Shown here: piece after piece, positions 33,104 to 43,367 of the stretch | How positions within the stretch are numbered: the stretch's first letter is position 1 | Layout: each line of letters starts with the position of its first letter | NCBI RefSeq assembly: GCF_003946395.1 | Contig: NZ_RHNZ01000010.1 | Coordinates: 34,397-98,396, forward strand | Reading direction: 5' to 3' | Source: Levilactobacillus fuyuanensis | GTDB lineage: Bacteria; Bacillota; Bacilli; Lactobacillales; Lactobacillaceae | Length of the DNA: 64,000 bases | Translations under genes and position numbers: made by a program | The notes under the pieces: model-generated | Databases searched by the model: none | What the model was told of the DNA's origin: nothing | What the model saw: the letters and a program-made list of their open reading frames with translations, nothing else

Positions 33104-34909
33104 CTATTTCTTGTAGTTAAAGTTAGGAATACTGTTCCAACGATGACTCAGCCAAATAGCGGCTGCCTTAGGTTCGCGAGAACGGGTGAAGATGCCCTTC
33201 TTATTTCCTTGGACCCGATTGATACCGAACTTGGTCTGGAAGTCGGCAAAATTCCAGAGTTGTTCACCGACGAAGTTGTCGATCTTGTCGAAGATCTTCG
33301 CGTTCATGTCGTAGTAGTTGACCTGATACTCTTCGGAGAACGGCTCGTTGTAGGAACTGTGCACGCCGGCTACAGTGTCGGCTCCAAATTCCGTGAACAT
33401 GATCGGCTTATCCGGCCACTTTTCCTGCCAAGTGCGCAGTTCGGCTTCTTCGGCAGCCGCTGCGGCCTTGAGGTCTCCCGTTTGCAGGTACCAGCCGTAG
33501 TAACGATTCAGCGTCAACAGGTCCGCGAGGTCGGAACAGTTGTCGCGGTCCGGCGTGGACATCATGATGTTAATGTAGGTGCATGGCCGATTCTGGGTGT
33601 CCAGGCTACGCGCCAGCTTGAATAACGGTTCGAAGTAGTCGTGAGCGCCAGGCAGGAAGGTTGCCGGTTCGTTAGCAATGGACCAGATGACAACGGACGC
33701 GTGGTTCTTATCCCGACCAATCATTTCTTTCAGCGCCTGTTCGTGGGCAGCTTGCGTTTTAACCGTGGACCAGAAGGGATTTTCGGTATTCTTGAACGCG
33801 CTGGAAATGTCGAAGTTGAAATCAGGCATCAGGCCAACTGCTGGGACTTCGTCGATGACCACGATCCCTTCGCGGTCACAGAGCCGCATCATTTCTTCGG
33901 AGTAGGGGTAGTGGGAGGTCCGGAACGAGTTGGCTCCAATCTTCTTCAAGAGGTTCAGGTCGAGCACGTTGACGGCTTCGTTCATCCCACGGCCGTTGAC
34001 ATAGGAATCTTCATGCTTCCCAAAACCTTTGAAGTAGAAGGGCTCGCCGTTGATTAGAAACTTCCCGGACTTAATCTCGATGGTCCGTAGGCCAAATGGT
34101 TCCGTGTAACTGTCGACCACGGTGTCGCCATCCAGAATTTCGACGCGGGCTTGGTAGAGGTAAGCGTTCAATGGTTGCCAGAGGTGAATGTTGTCCAGAT
34201 GAAGCGTGTTGTCGGCGCCGTTGGCTGTAGCAACGATTGTGCCTTCTTCGTCCAGAAGCGTCACCTTAACCGTAGCGGCCGCAGTGGTCTTCACGGCGAT
34301 ATCGATGTCGGCACTGGTCGTATCCAGGTCGATGTGTGGCGTTACCGTGATGTCTTCCACTCGGTTCCACGGCGTTGCCAGCAGGTTTACGTTGCGGTGA
34401 AGGCCGGCATAGTTGAAGAAGTCAAAGTTTTCATCGACGTGCGACACGGTGTTGCCGTTGGCGTCCTTGGTTTCCGTGTAGTTGCCGACGGGCAGAGTTG
34501 AGTGGTCCAGTAGGTTACTGATCTTGACGGTCAAGCGGTTGGCGCCAGCCTGAACAGCGTCGTTGATCGGCAATTCAAAGGGTGTGAAGCCGCCCTTGTG
34601 ATGACCGACGGCGATACCGTTGACGAAGACCCAGGCTTCGTGAGTCGCTGAACCAAAGCGCAGGCTCAGCCGTTGGTCCGTTAACGCGGCGGGGACGGTA
34701 AAGTCACGTTCGTACCAGAAGTAACCGCTGTGTTGACGGAGTTCTGGGTTCGCCGTCTGGTCGTTGAAGGAAGCGGGTACGGCCATAACGTCGGTTGTTT
34801 GTAGAGGGGCAACTGGGTCGTGGTGCTCACCATCGGCTTGCATCTTAAAGGACCAGATACCATTTAAGCTCAGGACGGAACGGGTTTCAGTCATCAAAGG
34901 GTATAACAT
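33104..34909 (-). CDS. uidA: Beta-glucuronidase (GH2), module 2
   Basis: 601 residues, colinear with module 1. Acid/base Glu in WSIANEP, nucleophile Glu in MFTEFGADT and the Asn-x-Lys motif in QGNKKGIF are all present, so it should be active. Divergence is strongest in the immunoglobulin-like domain (about residues 190-270) and in the loop around FNFDISSAFKNTENPFW near the active site, where substrate selectivity is set in this family. The start is ATG with GGAG upstream. Confidence 0.94.
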   Translation of the reverse strand: MLYPLMTETRSVLSLNGIWSFKMQADGEHHDPVAPLQTTDVMAVPASFNDQTANPELRQHSGYFWYERDFTVPAALTDQRLSLRFGSATHEAWVFVNGIAVGHHKGGFTPFELPINDAVQAGANRLTVKISNLLDHSTLPVGNYTETKDANGNTVSHVDENFDFFNYAGLHRNVNLLATPWNRVEDITVTPHIDLDTTSADIDIAVKTTAAATVKVTLLDEEGTIVATANGADNTLHLDNIHLWQPLNAYLYQARVEILDGDTVVDSYTEPFGLRTIEIKSGKFLINGEPFYFKGFGKHEDSYVNGRGMNEAVNVLDLNLLKKIGANSFRTSHYPYSEEMMRLCDREGIVVIDEVPAVGLMPDFNFDISSAFKNTENPFWSTVKTQAAHEQALKEMIGRDKNHASVVIWSIANEPATFLPGAHDYFEPLFKLARSLDTQNRPCTYINIMMSTPDRDNCSDLADLLTLNRYYGWYLQTGDLKAAAAAEEAELRTWQEKWPDKPIMFTEFGADTVAGVHSSYNEPFSEEYQVNYYDMNAKIFDKIDNFVGEQLWNFADFQTKFGINRVQGNKKGIFTRSREPKAAAIWLSHRWNSIPNFNYKK

Positions 34910-34943
34910 TCAAATCACTCCTAAATTTATTTTCGATCATTCT

Positions 34944-34957
34944 TGCAATCGCTTACA
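34944..34957 (-). promoter_or_regulatory. cre site of glucuronide module 2
   Basis: The same 14-base cre (TGTAAGCGATTGCA on the minus strand) as in module 1, 35 bases before the gene, following a TATAGT -10 candidate. The flanking sequence differs, so the site has been conserved against drift. Confidence 0.85.
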
Positions 34958-35066
34958 AGAAGAATAAACTATAATCAGAGTGTATGCTTGAACAATATTG
35001 TGGTTTTGAAAACTATCTTAACTTCAATCGAAATTATTTTAATTTTTGAGGGGAGCAGTGATTATA

Positions 35067-36149
35067 GTGGCCTTTACCGAAATCAGTCAATTAAGTGTCA
35101 ATCTGGCCCGCATCAGTGGGGTCAGCATGCGGGTGTGCGATGCGCAGTTAATGACAGTCTCGCTGAGCGGAGATGATGCGCCATTACCGGTTTTTCGGAC
35201 ATTGCCGACCCAGCCGACACAGGTCGAAAGGGCGATTACGACGCAGGGCGACTTCTTGGCCGTGGGCATTTTTGAGGCGGCCGCCCTCACCGGTTATCTG
35301 ATTGCCGGTCCTTGTGAATCGGAAAGTCGTAGCCTGGCCCAGGTCCTGGTTGCCAGTCTAGCCGGTGCGCAGTGGACGGCCACGGTTCACGACGATCATA
35401 TCAAGGTCCCGCCATTGACGGTGGATTTGGCAGCGACGGATAGCGATGATGATGCGGCAATCGCTGAACGCTATGCGAATCAGAATTGGCTGATGCGACT
35501 GATCACGCAGGGGGACGCCGAACAACTCCCAACGGCGATTACGGCGGCCGTGTCGGTACGTGATATTGAAATATTTTTCTCCCGGGTGCCCAATCGGCGT
35601 CTTCGCTCGGCTAAAAACATTCTGTATGTCTTTAATACGATGTGCCGGCTGGCCGCCGAACGTGGCAATGTCAGTCCGGTCACGCTGGATCGCGTGTCGA
35701 GTCATTACGCTATAGTCATCGAACAGTTGCCGTCATTGAAGAATTACCAACAGTTGACCACGGAGATGGCGACCCAATATTGTGAAATCGTGGCCGCCCG
35801 GCGGGACAACCACTACAGCAGCAAGGTCAATCAGGCGCTACAGTTCATTTATCGCCACTATCAAGAAGACCTGAGCTTGGCCAATGTGGCCGCTGCGGCC
35901 GGAGCGGCGCCGACCTATTTGTCACGGCGTTTCAAAGAGGAGACCAGTGAGACCATCTTTGAATTCATCAATCGTTATCGTGTGCAGATGGCGCAGCAGT
36001 ACCTCCGCCATCGGCCGGAATCCGTGACCGACGTGGCCTTTCATGTCGGCTTTAACAACGTGACCTACTTTAACCGGATGTTCAAACGCTATACCGGGAT
36101 GACACCACTGGCCTATCTGCGGGGGAGTGCACCGGCGATTCGGGGATGA
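35067..36149 (+). CDS. AraC-family regulator of glucuronide module 2
   Basis: 360 residues, paralogous to 30460. The DNA-binding half is very similar (FIYRHYQEDLSLANVAAAAG, TYLSRRFKEETSETIFEFIN, VAFHVGFNNVTYFNRMFKRY). The sensor half has diverged more, which would suit a different inducer. GTG 35067 is chosen because it aligns with the start of the paralogue and GGGGAG lies upstream; a TTG at 35046 opens the frame without support. It is divergent from uidA of module 2. Confidence 0.9.
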   Translation: MAFTEISQLSVNLARISGVSMRVCDAQLMTVSLSGDDAPLPVFRTLPTQPTQVERAITTQGDFLAVGIFEAAALTGYLIAGPCESESRSLAQVLVASLAGAQWTATVHDDHIKVPPLTVDLAATDSDDDAAIAERYANQNWLMRLITQGDAEQLPTAITAAVSVRDIEIFFSRVPNRRLRSAKNILYVFNTMCRLAAERGNVSPVTLDRVSSHYAIVIEQLPSLKNYQQLTTEMATQYCEIVAARRDNHYSSKVNQALQFIYRHYQEDLSLANVAAAAGAAPTYLSRRFKEETSETIFEFINRYRVQMAQQYLRHRPESVTDVAFHVGFNNVTYFNRMFKRYTGMTPLAYLRGSAPAIRG

Positions 36150-36228
36150 TAAATATACTATTAACCAGTTTTGCATCATGACCATTGCCACATTAAAACG
36201 ATAGTTCTAGGTCGTCCGCCACCTACGT

Positions 36229-36249
36229 GTTATGCTGAGACAGCATAAC
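36229..36249. other. Perfect 8-bp hairpin
   Basis: GTTATGCT-GAGAC-AGCATAAC lies in the 363-base gap after the AraC gene. There is no T run. It may be an RNA stem or an operator; nothing else in the first half of the gap is recognisable. Confidence 0.5.
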
Positions 36250-36433
36250 CAGCAGAGAGTGAGAATATTTACTGAAAACAAGTCACTTTCTACCACGATT
36301 ACCGATGTAAGATTCACTACAGGTTTTAACTTTTGATATTGTCATCCACATAATTACAATTACAACACGCCCTGTTACAATGGCCGGTAGATTAAGGTTT
36401 CCTTGCGTTTCTTAGAAGTTGCTAATTAGTTCA

Positions 36434-36471
36434 TGTAAACGCTTTACAATACATGACAAAGCAAGCATAAT
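36434..36471 (+). promoter_or_regulatory. Oleate hydratase promoter overlapped by a cre-like palindrome
   Basis: TTTACA (36443) and CATAAT (36466) are 17 bases apart. The palindrome TGTAAACGCTTTACA (36434-36448) covers the -35 box. It has the CG core of a cre but is one base longer than the 14-base consensus, so CcpA control is a suggestion. Confidence 0.6.
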
Positions 36472-36512
36472 GAAGGCGTAAAGGGCTCAAAGAATCTACG
36501 GAGGTGTTTTTG

Positions 36513-38207
36513 ATGATTAAGACAAAAGCAGTAATGATCGGTGCCGGTTTATCTAATATGGCCGCAGCGGTTTACCTGATTCAAGAAGGCCATTGGCGTG
36601 GTGAGAATATTACTTTTTATGGCGCTGATATGCATGGGGCTAACGATGGTGGCGAAACGACCGATTTCAGTGATGAATATTGGAACAAGGAACACCCGTT
36701 AGACAACCATACGGGGTACGTTGCTCGTGGTGGTCGGATGTTGAATTACCGGACGTACGTTGATTTAATGGACTTACTGGACCGGATTCCATCGGCGACC
36801 GAAGAGGGCATGACCGCGGCCGAAGATACCCGCGACTTTGACGCACACCACAGAACGTACGATATCGCACGTTTGATGGAAGGCGGCAAGGGCATTATCG
36901 ATGGTGGCAAGCTGGGTCTGAACAACAAGGACCGCGTGCTGTTATCGAAATTAGTTTTGATGCCGGACGAAGAAGAAACGAAGCTGGATAACATGACCAT
37001 TGCTGAATTCTTCAAGGATGATCCACACATGTTCCAGACGAACTTCTGGTTCATGTGGGAAACCACGTTCGCATTCCGGATTCAGAGCTCCGTTCAAGAA
37101 CTCCGGCGTTACATGCACCAAATGATCTACGAATTTACGCAAATTGAACATTTGGTTGGGGTCAACCGGACCCGTTACAACCAATTTGAAAGTATGATGC
37201 TTCCTCTGATCAATTACTTAAAGGATGAGGGTGTCACCTTCATTTCCAACCGGATCGTCACTGACTGGGAATTCGCCGACAGTGCGATGCAAGATGAGAT
37301 CACGGTCACTGGCTTGCACGTGAAGAACGTGGAAGACGACTCCGAAGAACTGGTTACGATTGACGACGATACCGCAGTCATCTTCACCAACGGGTCGATC
37401 ACCGACTCCGCAACGATGGGGGACTACAACACGCCGGCTCGTGAAAACATGGAATACGGAATCAGTGCCGCACTGTGGAAGAAGGCCACGAACCGCTTCT
37501 ACAACTTGGGGACCCCAGATAAATTCTTCGACGACCGGAAGAACTCCGAGTGGGTCAGCTTCACGTTGACCACGAAGAACCACCTGTTGTTGAACGAAAT
37601 TACCCGGATCACCACGCAAGTTCCTGGGAACGCACTGAACTCCTTCCTGTCGACGACGCCGATCACACCACTCGGTCAAAAGGACGTTAACATGTCGATC
37701 GTGGTTCACCATCAACCGCACTTTACGACCCAGAAGCCAAACGAATCCGTTATCTGGGGCTACTTCCTGTACCCACGGCGTCAAGGTGAATTTGTCCACA
37801 AGCAATACATCAAGATGACCGGTAAGGAAATGGCTCAGGAATTGATTGGGCAATTGTCCAAGGTTGATCCTGGTCCCAACAACATCAAGAATCATGAAGC
37901 CGAAATTCTGGATAGCATCATCAACAACATTCCAGTCTACATGCCATACGCCTCAGCTTTGTTCAACAACCGGGCTAAGAGCGACCGGCCTGAAGTCATT
38001 CCGGCACATTCCACGAACTTAGCCTTCACTGGTGAATTTGTCGAACAACCTTACCAGATGATCTTCACGGAACAGAGTGCTACCCGTTCCGGTGAAATTG
38101 CGGCCTTCCACTTCGCTGGTGTGCCAATGGATAACTTGGTTGATACACCACGCTATGACAAGGATCCGAAGACCTTGTTGAAGGCAACTAAGCGGATGTT
38201 TAGCTAA
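36513..38207 (+). CDS. ohyA: Oleate hydratase (myosin-cross-reactive antigen family)
   Basis: 564 residues, full length. FAD is bound through VMIGAGLSNMAAAVYLI near the N-terminus, and GDGGETTDFSDEYWNKEH-like YGADMHGANDGGE follows. The central RGGRMLNYRTYVDLMDLL and the C-terminal LAFTGEFVEQPYQMIFTEQS are hallmark blocks. The enzyme adds water to the double bond of oleic or linoleic acid, giving 10-hydroxy acids, a detoxification step in lactobacilli. ATG 36513 is chosen since GGAGG lies eight bases upstream. It is a single-gene unit with its own terminator. Confidence 0.95.
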   Translation: MIKTKAVMIGAGLSNMAAAVYLIQEGHWRGENITFYGADMHGANDGGETTDFSDEYWNKEHPLDNHTGYVARGGRMLNYRTYVDLMDLLDRIPSATEEGMTAAEDTRDFDAHHRTYDIARLMEGGKGIIDGGKLGLNNKDRVLLSKLVLMPDEEETKLDNMTIAEFFKDDPHMFQTNFWFMWETTFAFRIQSSVQELRRYMHQMIYEFTQIEHLVGVNRTRYNQFESMMLPLINYLKDEGVTFISNRIVTDWEFADSAMQDEITVTGLHVKNVEDDSEELVTIDDDTAVIFTNGSITDSATMGDYNTPARENMEYGISAALWKKATNRFYNLGTPDKFFDDRKNSEWVSFTLTTKNHLLLNEITRITTQVPGNALNSFLSTTPITPLGQKDVNMSIVVHHQPHFTTQKPNESVIWGYFLYPRRQGEFVHKQYIKMTGKEMAQELIGQLSKVDPGPNNIKNHEAEILDSIINNIPVYMPYASALFNNRAKSDRPEVIPAHSTNLAFTGEFVEQPYQMIFTEQSATRSGEIAAFHFAGVPMDNLVDTPRYDKDPKTLLKATKRMFS

Positions 38208-38229
38208 GATTTTAAAATGAATTAGTTGA

Positions 38230-38260
38230 GAAAAGCGAGCTGTGGGCTCGCTTTTCTTTT
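38230..38260 (+). terminator. Terminator of oleate hydratase
   Basis: AAAAGCGAG pairs with CTCGCTTTT around a 7-base loop, followed by CTTTT. Confidence 0.9.
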
Positions 38261-38269
38261 GGTCTAAAA

Positions 38270-38343
38270 ATTGTCGTCTACGGCTGCCAGAGATTCTGCC
38301 GCTGTGGGGACCGCCTGCAGCCAAAGGGTGGGCTTCCGGCTAA
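38270..38343 (+). repeat. Structured element remnant (copy 5, 5' half only)
   Basis: CGGCTGCCAG, then CCGCTGTGGGGACC and GCAGCCAAAGG follow the order of the 5' half of copy 4 (26741-26800), then the similarity stops. The hairpin arms no longer pair well and the 3' half is missing, so this is a truncated copy. Confidence 0.6.
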
Positions 38344-38368
38344 GCTAGTTTTTGACCAAATAAATAAG

Positions 38369-38405
38369 AGCTACTAATCTGCCCAAATGGCAAGACTAGT
38401 AGCTC
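38369..38405 (-). terminator. Terminator of the alpha-glucoside operon
   Basis: GAGCTACTA pairs with TAGTAGCTC, with an inner TCTGCC / GGCAAGA stem. On the reverse strand a T-rich tail follows, 17 bases after the LacI-family stop codon. Confidence 0.7.
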
Positions 38406-38421
38406 CTTAATTCAATCCAGT

Positions 38422-39378
<957 letters not shown>

Positions 39379-39385
39379 TCAAACG

Positions 39386-40711
39386 TTATTTACCAAAATA
39401 GTCTGAGTTGACAAAGAAGACGGTTGCCGCTCCGATTGCCATTCCAATCCCAGCAACAATAATCATTGCGGTGAATGAGGACCCCACGAGTGGGAATAAG
39501 GCAAAACTCAACAATGACGCGGCAATTTGGGGAACACAGATACTCCCGTTAAAGAGTCCCAGATAAGCTCCCATGTTGCTACCATCAATTGAGTTAGAAA
39601 CTAACGTGAATGGGAACGTATGCATTGAAGCCCAGGCTATTCCAATTAAGATAAATGATAACACAAGGGCGTACTTATTATGAATAGTTGCGATTAAAAT
39701 TAAACCAATTGCACCGGCAACCAGGCTAGTGGAGTAGACCCGCTTGCTGGATTTATTGGTAACTCGCGTCAGAACTAAGGACCAAATAACTGCGGAAATG
39801 GCTTGAACGGCGGACATGATACCATACCAGTTACCGGCAGCTTGAAATCCACTGGAAGCGGCGTTGCTGGTGTGCCAAATGTTTTGGGCAAGTGCACCGT
39901 TGGCATAGGTCCACAGATATTGGAAACCGAACCAAGAGAAGAATTGAATGACGCAGACGACCCAGAAAATCTTAGGTGCTTCTTTTAGAAGCGTGAAGAA
40001 ACTCTTGTGTTCCTTGAGGTCTTCCTTGGTAATGTGGTGGTAGGCATTGTACTCTTCGGGAGCATATTCACGAACACGAAGAATGGTGACTAGTGAGGAG
40101 AGAATCAGAACGGTTGCGCCAATATAGAAGGCAATCTTAACGGAGGCTGGAACCTCTCCTTTAGGTGCAACGTTGGCGATACCTAACGCAGTTAAGATAA
40201 ATGGAATGACACTGGCCAAGATTGAACCAGAGTTAGAGAAGAACCCTTGGATGGAGTAAGCTAAACCCCGTTGGTCTTCTTCGACCATGTCGGCAATCAT
40301 CATTTTGTAGGGTTGCATGGAGACGTTGTTGGAAAGATCCAAGAAGGTAATGGCTAATGCTCCAAACCAGAGAGCTTGAATGAAGGTGAAGCCAAAGCTG
40401 CCTGCATTGGGGAGTAATAATAGCACGGTAAACGCAACGAGAATTCCGGCGATTAAATAAGGAATCCGCCGGCCAAGGTGTGGAACCCAGGTTCTGTCAG
40501 AGAATTTCCCGATCAGTGGTTGGATGATTAATCCAGCTAGAGGGGGTACCAGGAAGAAGAAACCTAGATTGTTGGGGTTCGCACCCAGTGTTTGGAAGAT
40601 ACGGCTCATGTTGGAACTTTGCAAGGAGAAGGCCATTTGAACCCCTAAGAAGCCAAAGTTGATCAGCCAAATTTTGCTGACGGGAAGTTTAGGAAGACTA
40701 CTTTTTTCCAT
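39386..40711 (-). CDS. MFS sugar transporter, probable maltose/alpha-glucoside permease
   Basis: About 441 residues with twelve membrane helices, of the GPH/SLC45-like group used for maltose and sucrose. Visible landmarks are LPVSKIWLINFGFLGVQMAF at the start, LIGKFSDRTWVPHLGRRIPY in the loop after helix 2 and YKMMIADMVEEDQRGLAYSI in the middle. ATG 40711 is preferred (GGAG seven bases upstream) over a GTG three codons earlier. It lies between the GH13 and LacI genes with gaps of 11 and 22 bases. The substrate is inferred from the neighbours. Confidence 0.87.
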   Translation of the reverse strand: MEKSSLPKLPVSKIWLINFGFLGVQMAFSLQSSNMSRIFQTLGANPNNLGFFFLVPPLAGLIIQPLIGKFSDRTWVPHLGRRIPYLIAGILVAFTVLLLLPNAGSFGFTFIQALWFGALAITFLDLSNNVSMQPYKMMIADMVEEDQRGLAYSIQGFFSNSGSILASVIPFILTALGIANVAPKGEVPASVKIAFYIGATVLILSSLVTILRVREYAPEEYNAYHHITKEDLKEHKSFFTLLKEAPKIFWVVCVIQFFSWFGFQYLWTYANGALAQNIWHTSNAASSGFQAAGNWYGIMSAVQAISAVIWSLVLTRVTNKSSKRVYSTSLVAGAIGLILIATIHNKYALVLSFILIGIAWASMHTFPFTLVSNSIDGSNMGAYLGLFNGSICVPQIAASLLSFALFPLVGSSFTAMIIVAGIGMAIGAATVFFVNSDYFGK

Positions 40712-40722
40712 TTTGTTCACTC

Positions 40723-42375
40723 CTATTTCTCAAATTTTAACAGGATAGCGCCCCAGGCGGCTAGTTCTAATTGATCCTGTTGCTGGATGTTACAGCCATT
40801 ATTACCTAAGACAGCTTGGTAGGTATGATTGGCTAAGTCTTGTGGAAGTTGATAAGTCTCAACTTTATTTGATAGGTTGGCAACGACTACCCAAGTTGCG
40901 TGGGTATCAAAACGCCGGTAAGCAATGACGTTCTTAGCTGTGGTGGAATCGAGTGTATACTGGCCATCTTGTAGTGTTTCATCTGTTTTCTTCAAGTGAA
41001 TTAATTGACGATAAAAATTGAGAACCGACTGCGAATCTAATTCTTCTTCAGCGACGTTAATTGTTTTGGAAGAATCGGCGACCTTGATCCAGGAAGTATT
41101 CTGAGAGAAACCAGCTAGTGGTTTGGCCGACCATTGCATTGGCGTTCTGGCATTGTCCCTGCCTTTGAAGGCAACTTCATGCAGTGCCATTTGCGTATTG
41201 TATCCGGCTTGGATTCTTTCTCGGTAGTGCCGTAGGCTGTCGATGTCGGTAACATCGTTGATGCTCTCAATGTGGTCGTTGATCATTCCCAGCTCTTGTC
41301 CTTGATAGATAAAGGGAGTGCCTTTCATCATAAAGTACATGAGACCTACAGCCTTGGCCGAGCGGTTGCGGTAAGCTTTTTCCTCGCTACCAAAGTAGGA
41401 AACGGCACGGGGTAAATCATGATTCTCAATGAATAGGCCTAGATTGCCTTGGCCAGCCGCAGCGTTTTGCCAGGCAGTTAGTTTTTCTTTAACGGTGGGG
41501 ATGGATTTCGTGGCGAAGTCAAACTTATGTTCATCACCAAAGTTAACGTGGTCGAACTGGAAGAGAAGGTCCATATAGCCCGTATCGGGGTCGACCCACT
41601 TAATGGCTGATTCTGGTGGGACGGCGCCGACCTCACCGACAGTCATGACGCCATAGTCATCGTAAATGTTCTTAAGCTCGCGCAGGAAAACCTCAATACC
41701 GGGGATATTTCGTGAGGCTTGATCGGGGTTATCGACATCTTCAAAGGTTTGGAGCTTTTTGAGGTGGGTGATGGCATCTAGACGGAAGCCATCAATCCCC
41801 TTTTTAATCCAAAACTTGATGATATCATGCATCTCGTGGCGTAATTGTGGGTTTTCCCAGTTCAAATCAGGTTGCTGTTTGGCATACAGGTGATAGTAGT
41901 ACTCATCAGTAGCTTCGTTGTATTGCCAGGCTGAGCCGCCGAAGAGTGAGGTCCAGTTGTTGGGGGTGCCACCATCTTTCCCTTTTTTCCAAATATAATA
42001 GTCATGATACTTACTGTTAATGTCACGTTTAGCATCTAAGAACCATTGGTTTTGATCGGAAGAATGGTTAAGAACCATGTCCATGACGATTTTGATATTG
42101 TGATTATGTAATTCTCGAATGAGGATATCCAAGTCAGCCATCGAGCCGTACTGCGGATCAACATCGCGGTAGTCGGCTATGTCATAGCCATTGTCGATTC
42201 CGGGAGATTTGTAGATAGGACAGAGCCAGACAAAGTCAATGTTCAGGGAATCTAAGTAGTCAATTTTTTCTTTAATACCGGCTAAGTCACCAATGCCATC
42301 ACCATTCGAATCGAAGAAACTTTTGGGATAGATTTGATAGCCGACACCGTGTTGCCACCAGTTAGCTTTTGTCAC
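40723..42375 (-). CDS. GH13 alpha-glucosidase (oligo-1,6-glucosidase/DexB type)
   Basis: About 550 residues. The GH13 blocks are DMVLNHSSDQ, GFRLDAITHL (nucleophile Asp), VGEVGAV (acid/base Glu) and FIENHDLPR (Asp), all in order. Its length and the string WWQHGVGYQIYPKSFFDSNG at the start fit the oligo-1,6-glucosidase subfamily, which cleaves isomaltose and panose from the non-reducing end; a trehalose-6-phosphate hydrolase role is less likely without a PTS gene nearby. GTG 42375 is the start, with AGAGGTG six bases upstream. It is the first gene of the operon. Confidence 0.92.
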   Translation of the reverse strand: MTKANWWQHGVGYQIYPKSFFDSNGDGIGDLAGIKEKIDYLDSLNIDFVWLCPIYKSPGIDNGYDIADYRDVDPQYGSMADLDILIRELHNHNIKIVMDMVLNHSSDQNQWFLDAKRDINSKYHDYYIWKKGKDGGTPNNWTSLFGGSAWQYNEATDEYYYHLYAKQQPDLNWENPQLRHEMHDIIKFWIKKGIDGFRLDAITHLKKLQTFEDVDNPDQASRNIPGIEVFLRELKNIYDDYGVMTVGEVGAVPPESAIKWVDPDTGYMDLLFQFDHVNFGDEHKFDFATKSIPTVKEKLTAWQNAAAGQGNLGLFIENHDLPRAVSYFGSEEKAYRNRSAKAVGLMYFMMKGTPFIYQGQELGMINDHIESINDVTDIDSLRHYRERIQAGYNTQMALHEVAFKGRDNARTPMQWSAKPLAGFSQNTSWIKVADSSKTINVAEEELDSQSVLNFYRQLIHLKKTDETLQDGQYTLDSTTAKNVIAYRRFDTHATWVVVANLSNKVETYQLPQDLANHTYQAVLGNNGCNIQQQDQLELAAWGAILLKFEK

Positions 42376-42390
42376 GATAAACACCTCTTA

Positions 42391-42432
42391 ATTATTATGG
42401 GAACGTTTCCGTGGGAACGTTCCCATAATAAT
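42391..42432. promoter_or_regulatory. Large palindromic operator of the alpha-glucoside operon
   Basis: The 17-base arm ATTATTATGGGAACGTT (42391) is repeated perfectly inverted at 42416-42432, only eight bases away. Each arm ends in an AACGTT core, giving two LacI-type half-overlapping sites (GGGAACGTTTCC and GGGAACGTTCCC). It sits 16 bases before the GH13 start. MalR-type binding is the simplest explanation; CcpA could also bind the GGGAACGTTCCC core. Confidence 0.8.
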
Positions 42433-42529
42433 CCATAAAAATTAAAATTGCAATCAAAAACAAGAAAACGGTTACATGAGTTTTGCTAAAAAAGCTTTTG
42501 TAATGCTGCTATGGTAGTATTTGTGAACG

Positions 42530-42563
42530 AAAAAAGGTGCTACCAATTTTTCTTGGTGGCACC
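42530..42563 (-). terminator. Terminator of signal peptidase gene
   Basis: On the reverse strand GGTGCCACCAA pairs with TTGGTAGCACC and is followed by TTTTTT. Confidence 0.88.
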
Positions 42564-42601
42564 GCATATTAATTATAGACTTTACAGCTTACAGGAGGTA
42601 A

Positions 42602-43186
42602 CTAACTCGCCATCCCATTCACATTCACCCGATGTTCCTTAGTTCCTTGCCAGAAGGGTACCTTTACGACACCCATGATTTTATCGGCGTCGACGTATCC
42701 CCAGGCCCGGCCGTCTTCGGAGATGCTTCGGTGGTCACCCAACACGAAGTAGTGGCCCTTAGGCACCGCGTTGCCCTTGTAGGCCCAGTTGTGTTCCTTG
42801 GCCAGGCTGCTTAACGTCCAGTTACCAGTTCCAGTCGTTCGCTCAGACTTGCTGATGAAGGACTGGTTGATTTTCCGATTGTTTACGTAGATGTAGCCGT
42901 TCTTGCTGGCGACCTTGTCACCCGGCATCCCGATGACCCGTTTGACGTAGTTCGTGTTCTTGGCGGCATTGGGATCTTCCCCGTAGGCATCAAAAACGAT
43001 GACGCTCAGGCGTTTGACGCTGAGTGGCTTGACCACAATCATTCGTTCCGTATCGGCCAGGTTGGGTTCCATGGAACCGCCGGAGACCTTGACCACTTCG
43101 ACACCATAGGTCCGCACGAGCAGGACCAACGCTACGGCGACCACGATGGGCACGACCCAGCTTAAGATATTACGCAATATTTTCAT
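42602..43186 (-). CDS. lepB: Signal peptidase I
   Basis: 194 residues. One N-terminal helix (VVPIVVAVALVLLVRTYGV) anchors the protein, and the catalytic domain faces outward. The nucleophile Ser38 is in SGGSMEPNL and the general base Lys82 in YVKRVIGMPGD. The GDHRSISEDGRAWGYV box completes the family pattern. The enzyme cleaves signal peptides from secreted proteins, including the wall proteins in this window. GGGAGC precedes the ATG. It is a single gene. Confidence 0.94.
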   Translation of the reverse strand: MKILRNILSWVVPIVVAVALVLLVRTYGVEVVKVSGGSMEPNLADTERMIVVKPLSVKRLSVIVFDAYGEDPNAAKNTNYVKRVIGMPGDKVASKNGYIYVNNRKINQSFISKSERTTGTGNWTLSSLAKEHNWAYKGNAVPKGHYFVLGDHRSISEDGRAWGYVDADKIMGVVKVPFWQGTKEHRVNVNGMAS

Positions 43187-43296
43187 TTAACAGACGGCTC
43201 CCTAAGTAAGTTTGATGTTTCCAGTTTACCATGAGTCACCCCATCTGTTGCCCGTTTAGTCAAAAGTTAAATAATTCCCTAGAAATTTCGTTCAAA

Positions 43297-43310
43297 TGGT
43301 AGCGCTTTCT
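43297..43310 (-). promoter_or_regulatory. cre-like site ahead of cytidine deaminase
   Basis: AGAAAGCGCTACCA on the minus strand fits the relaxed cre WGWAARCGYTWNCW. It is 58 bases before the cdd start. Confidence 0.6.
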
Positions 43311-43367
43311 ATGAAACTATGCAACAATTAAGAGGCATTAATAGACACACGCTAAGGAGGAAATATC

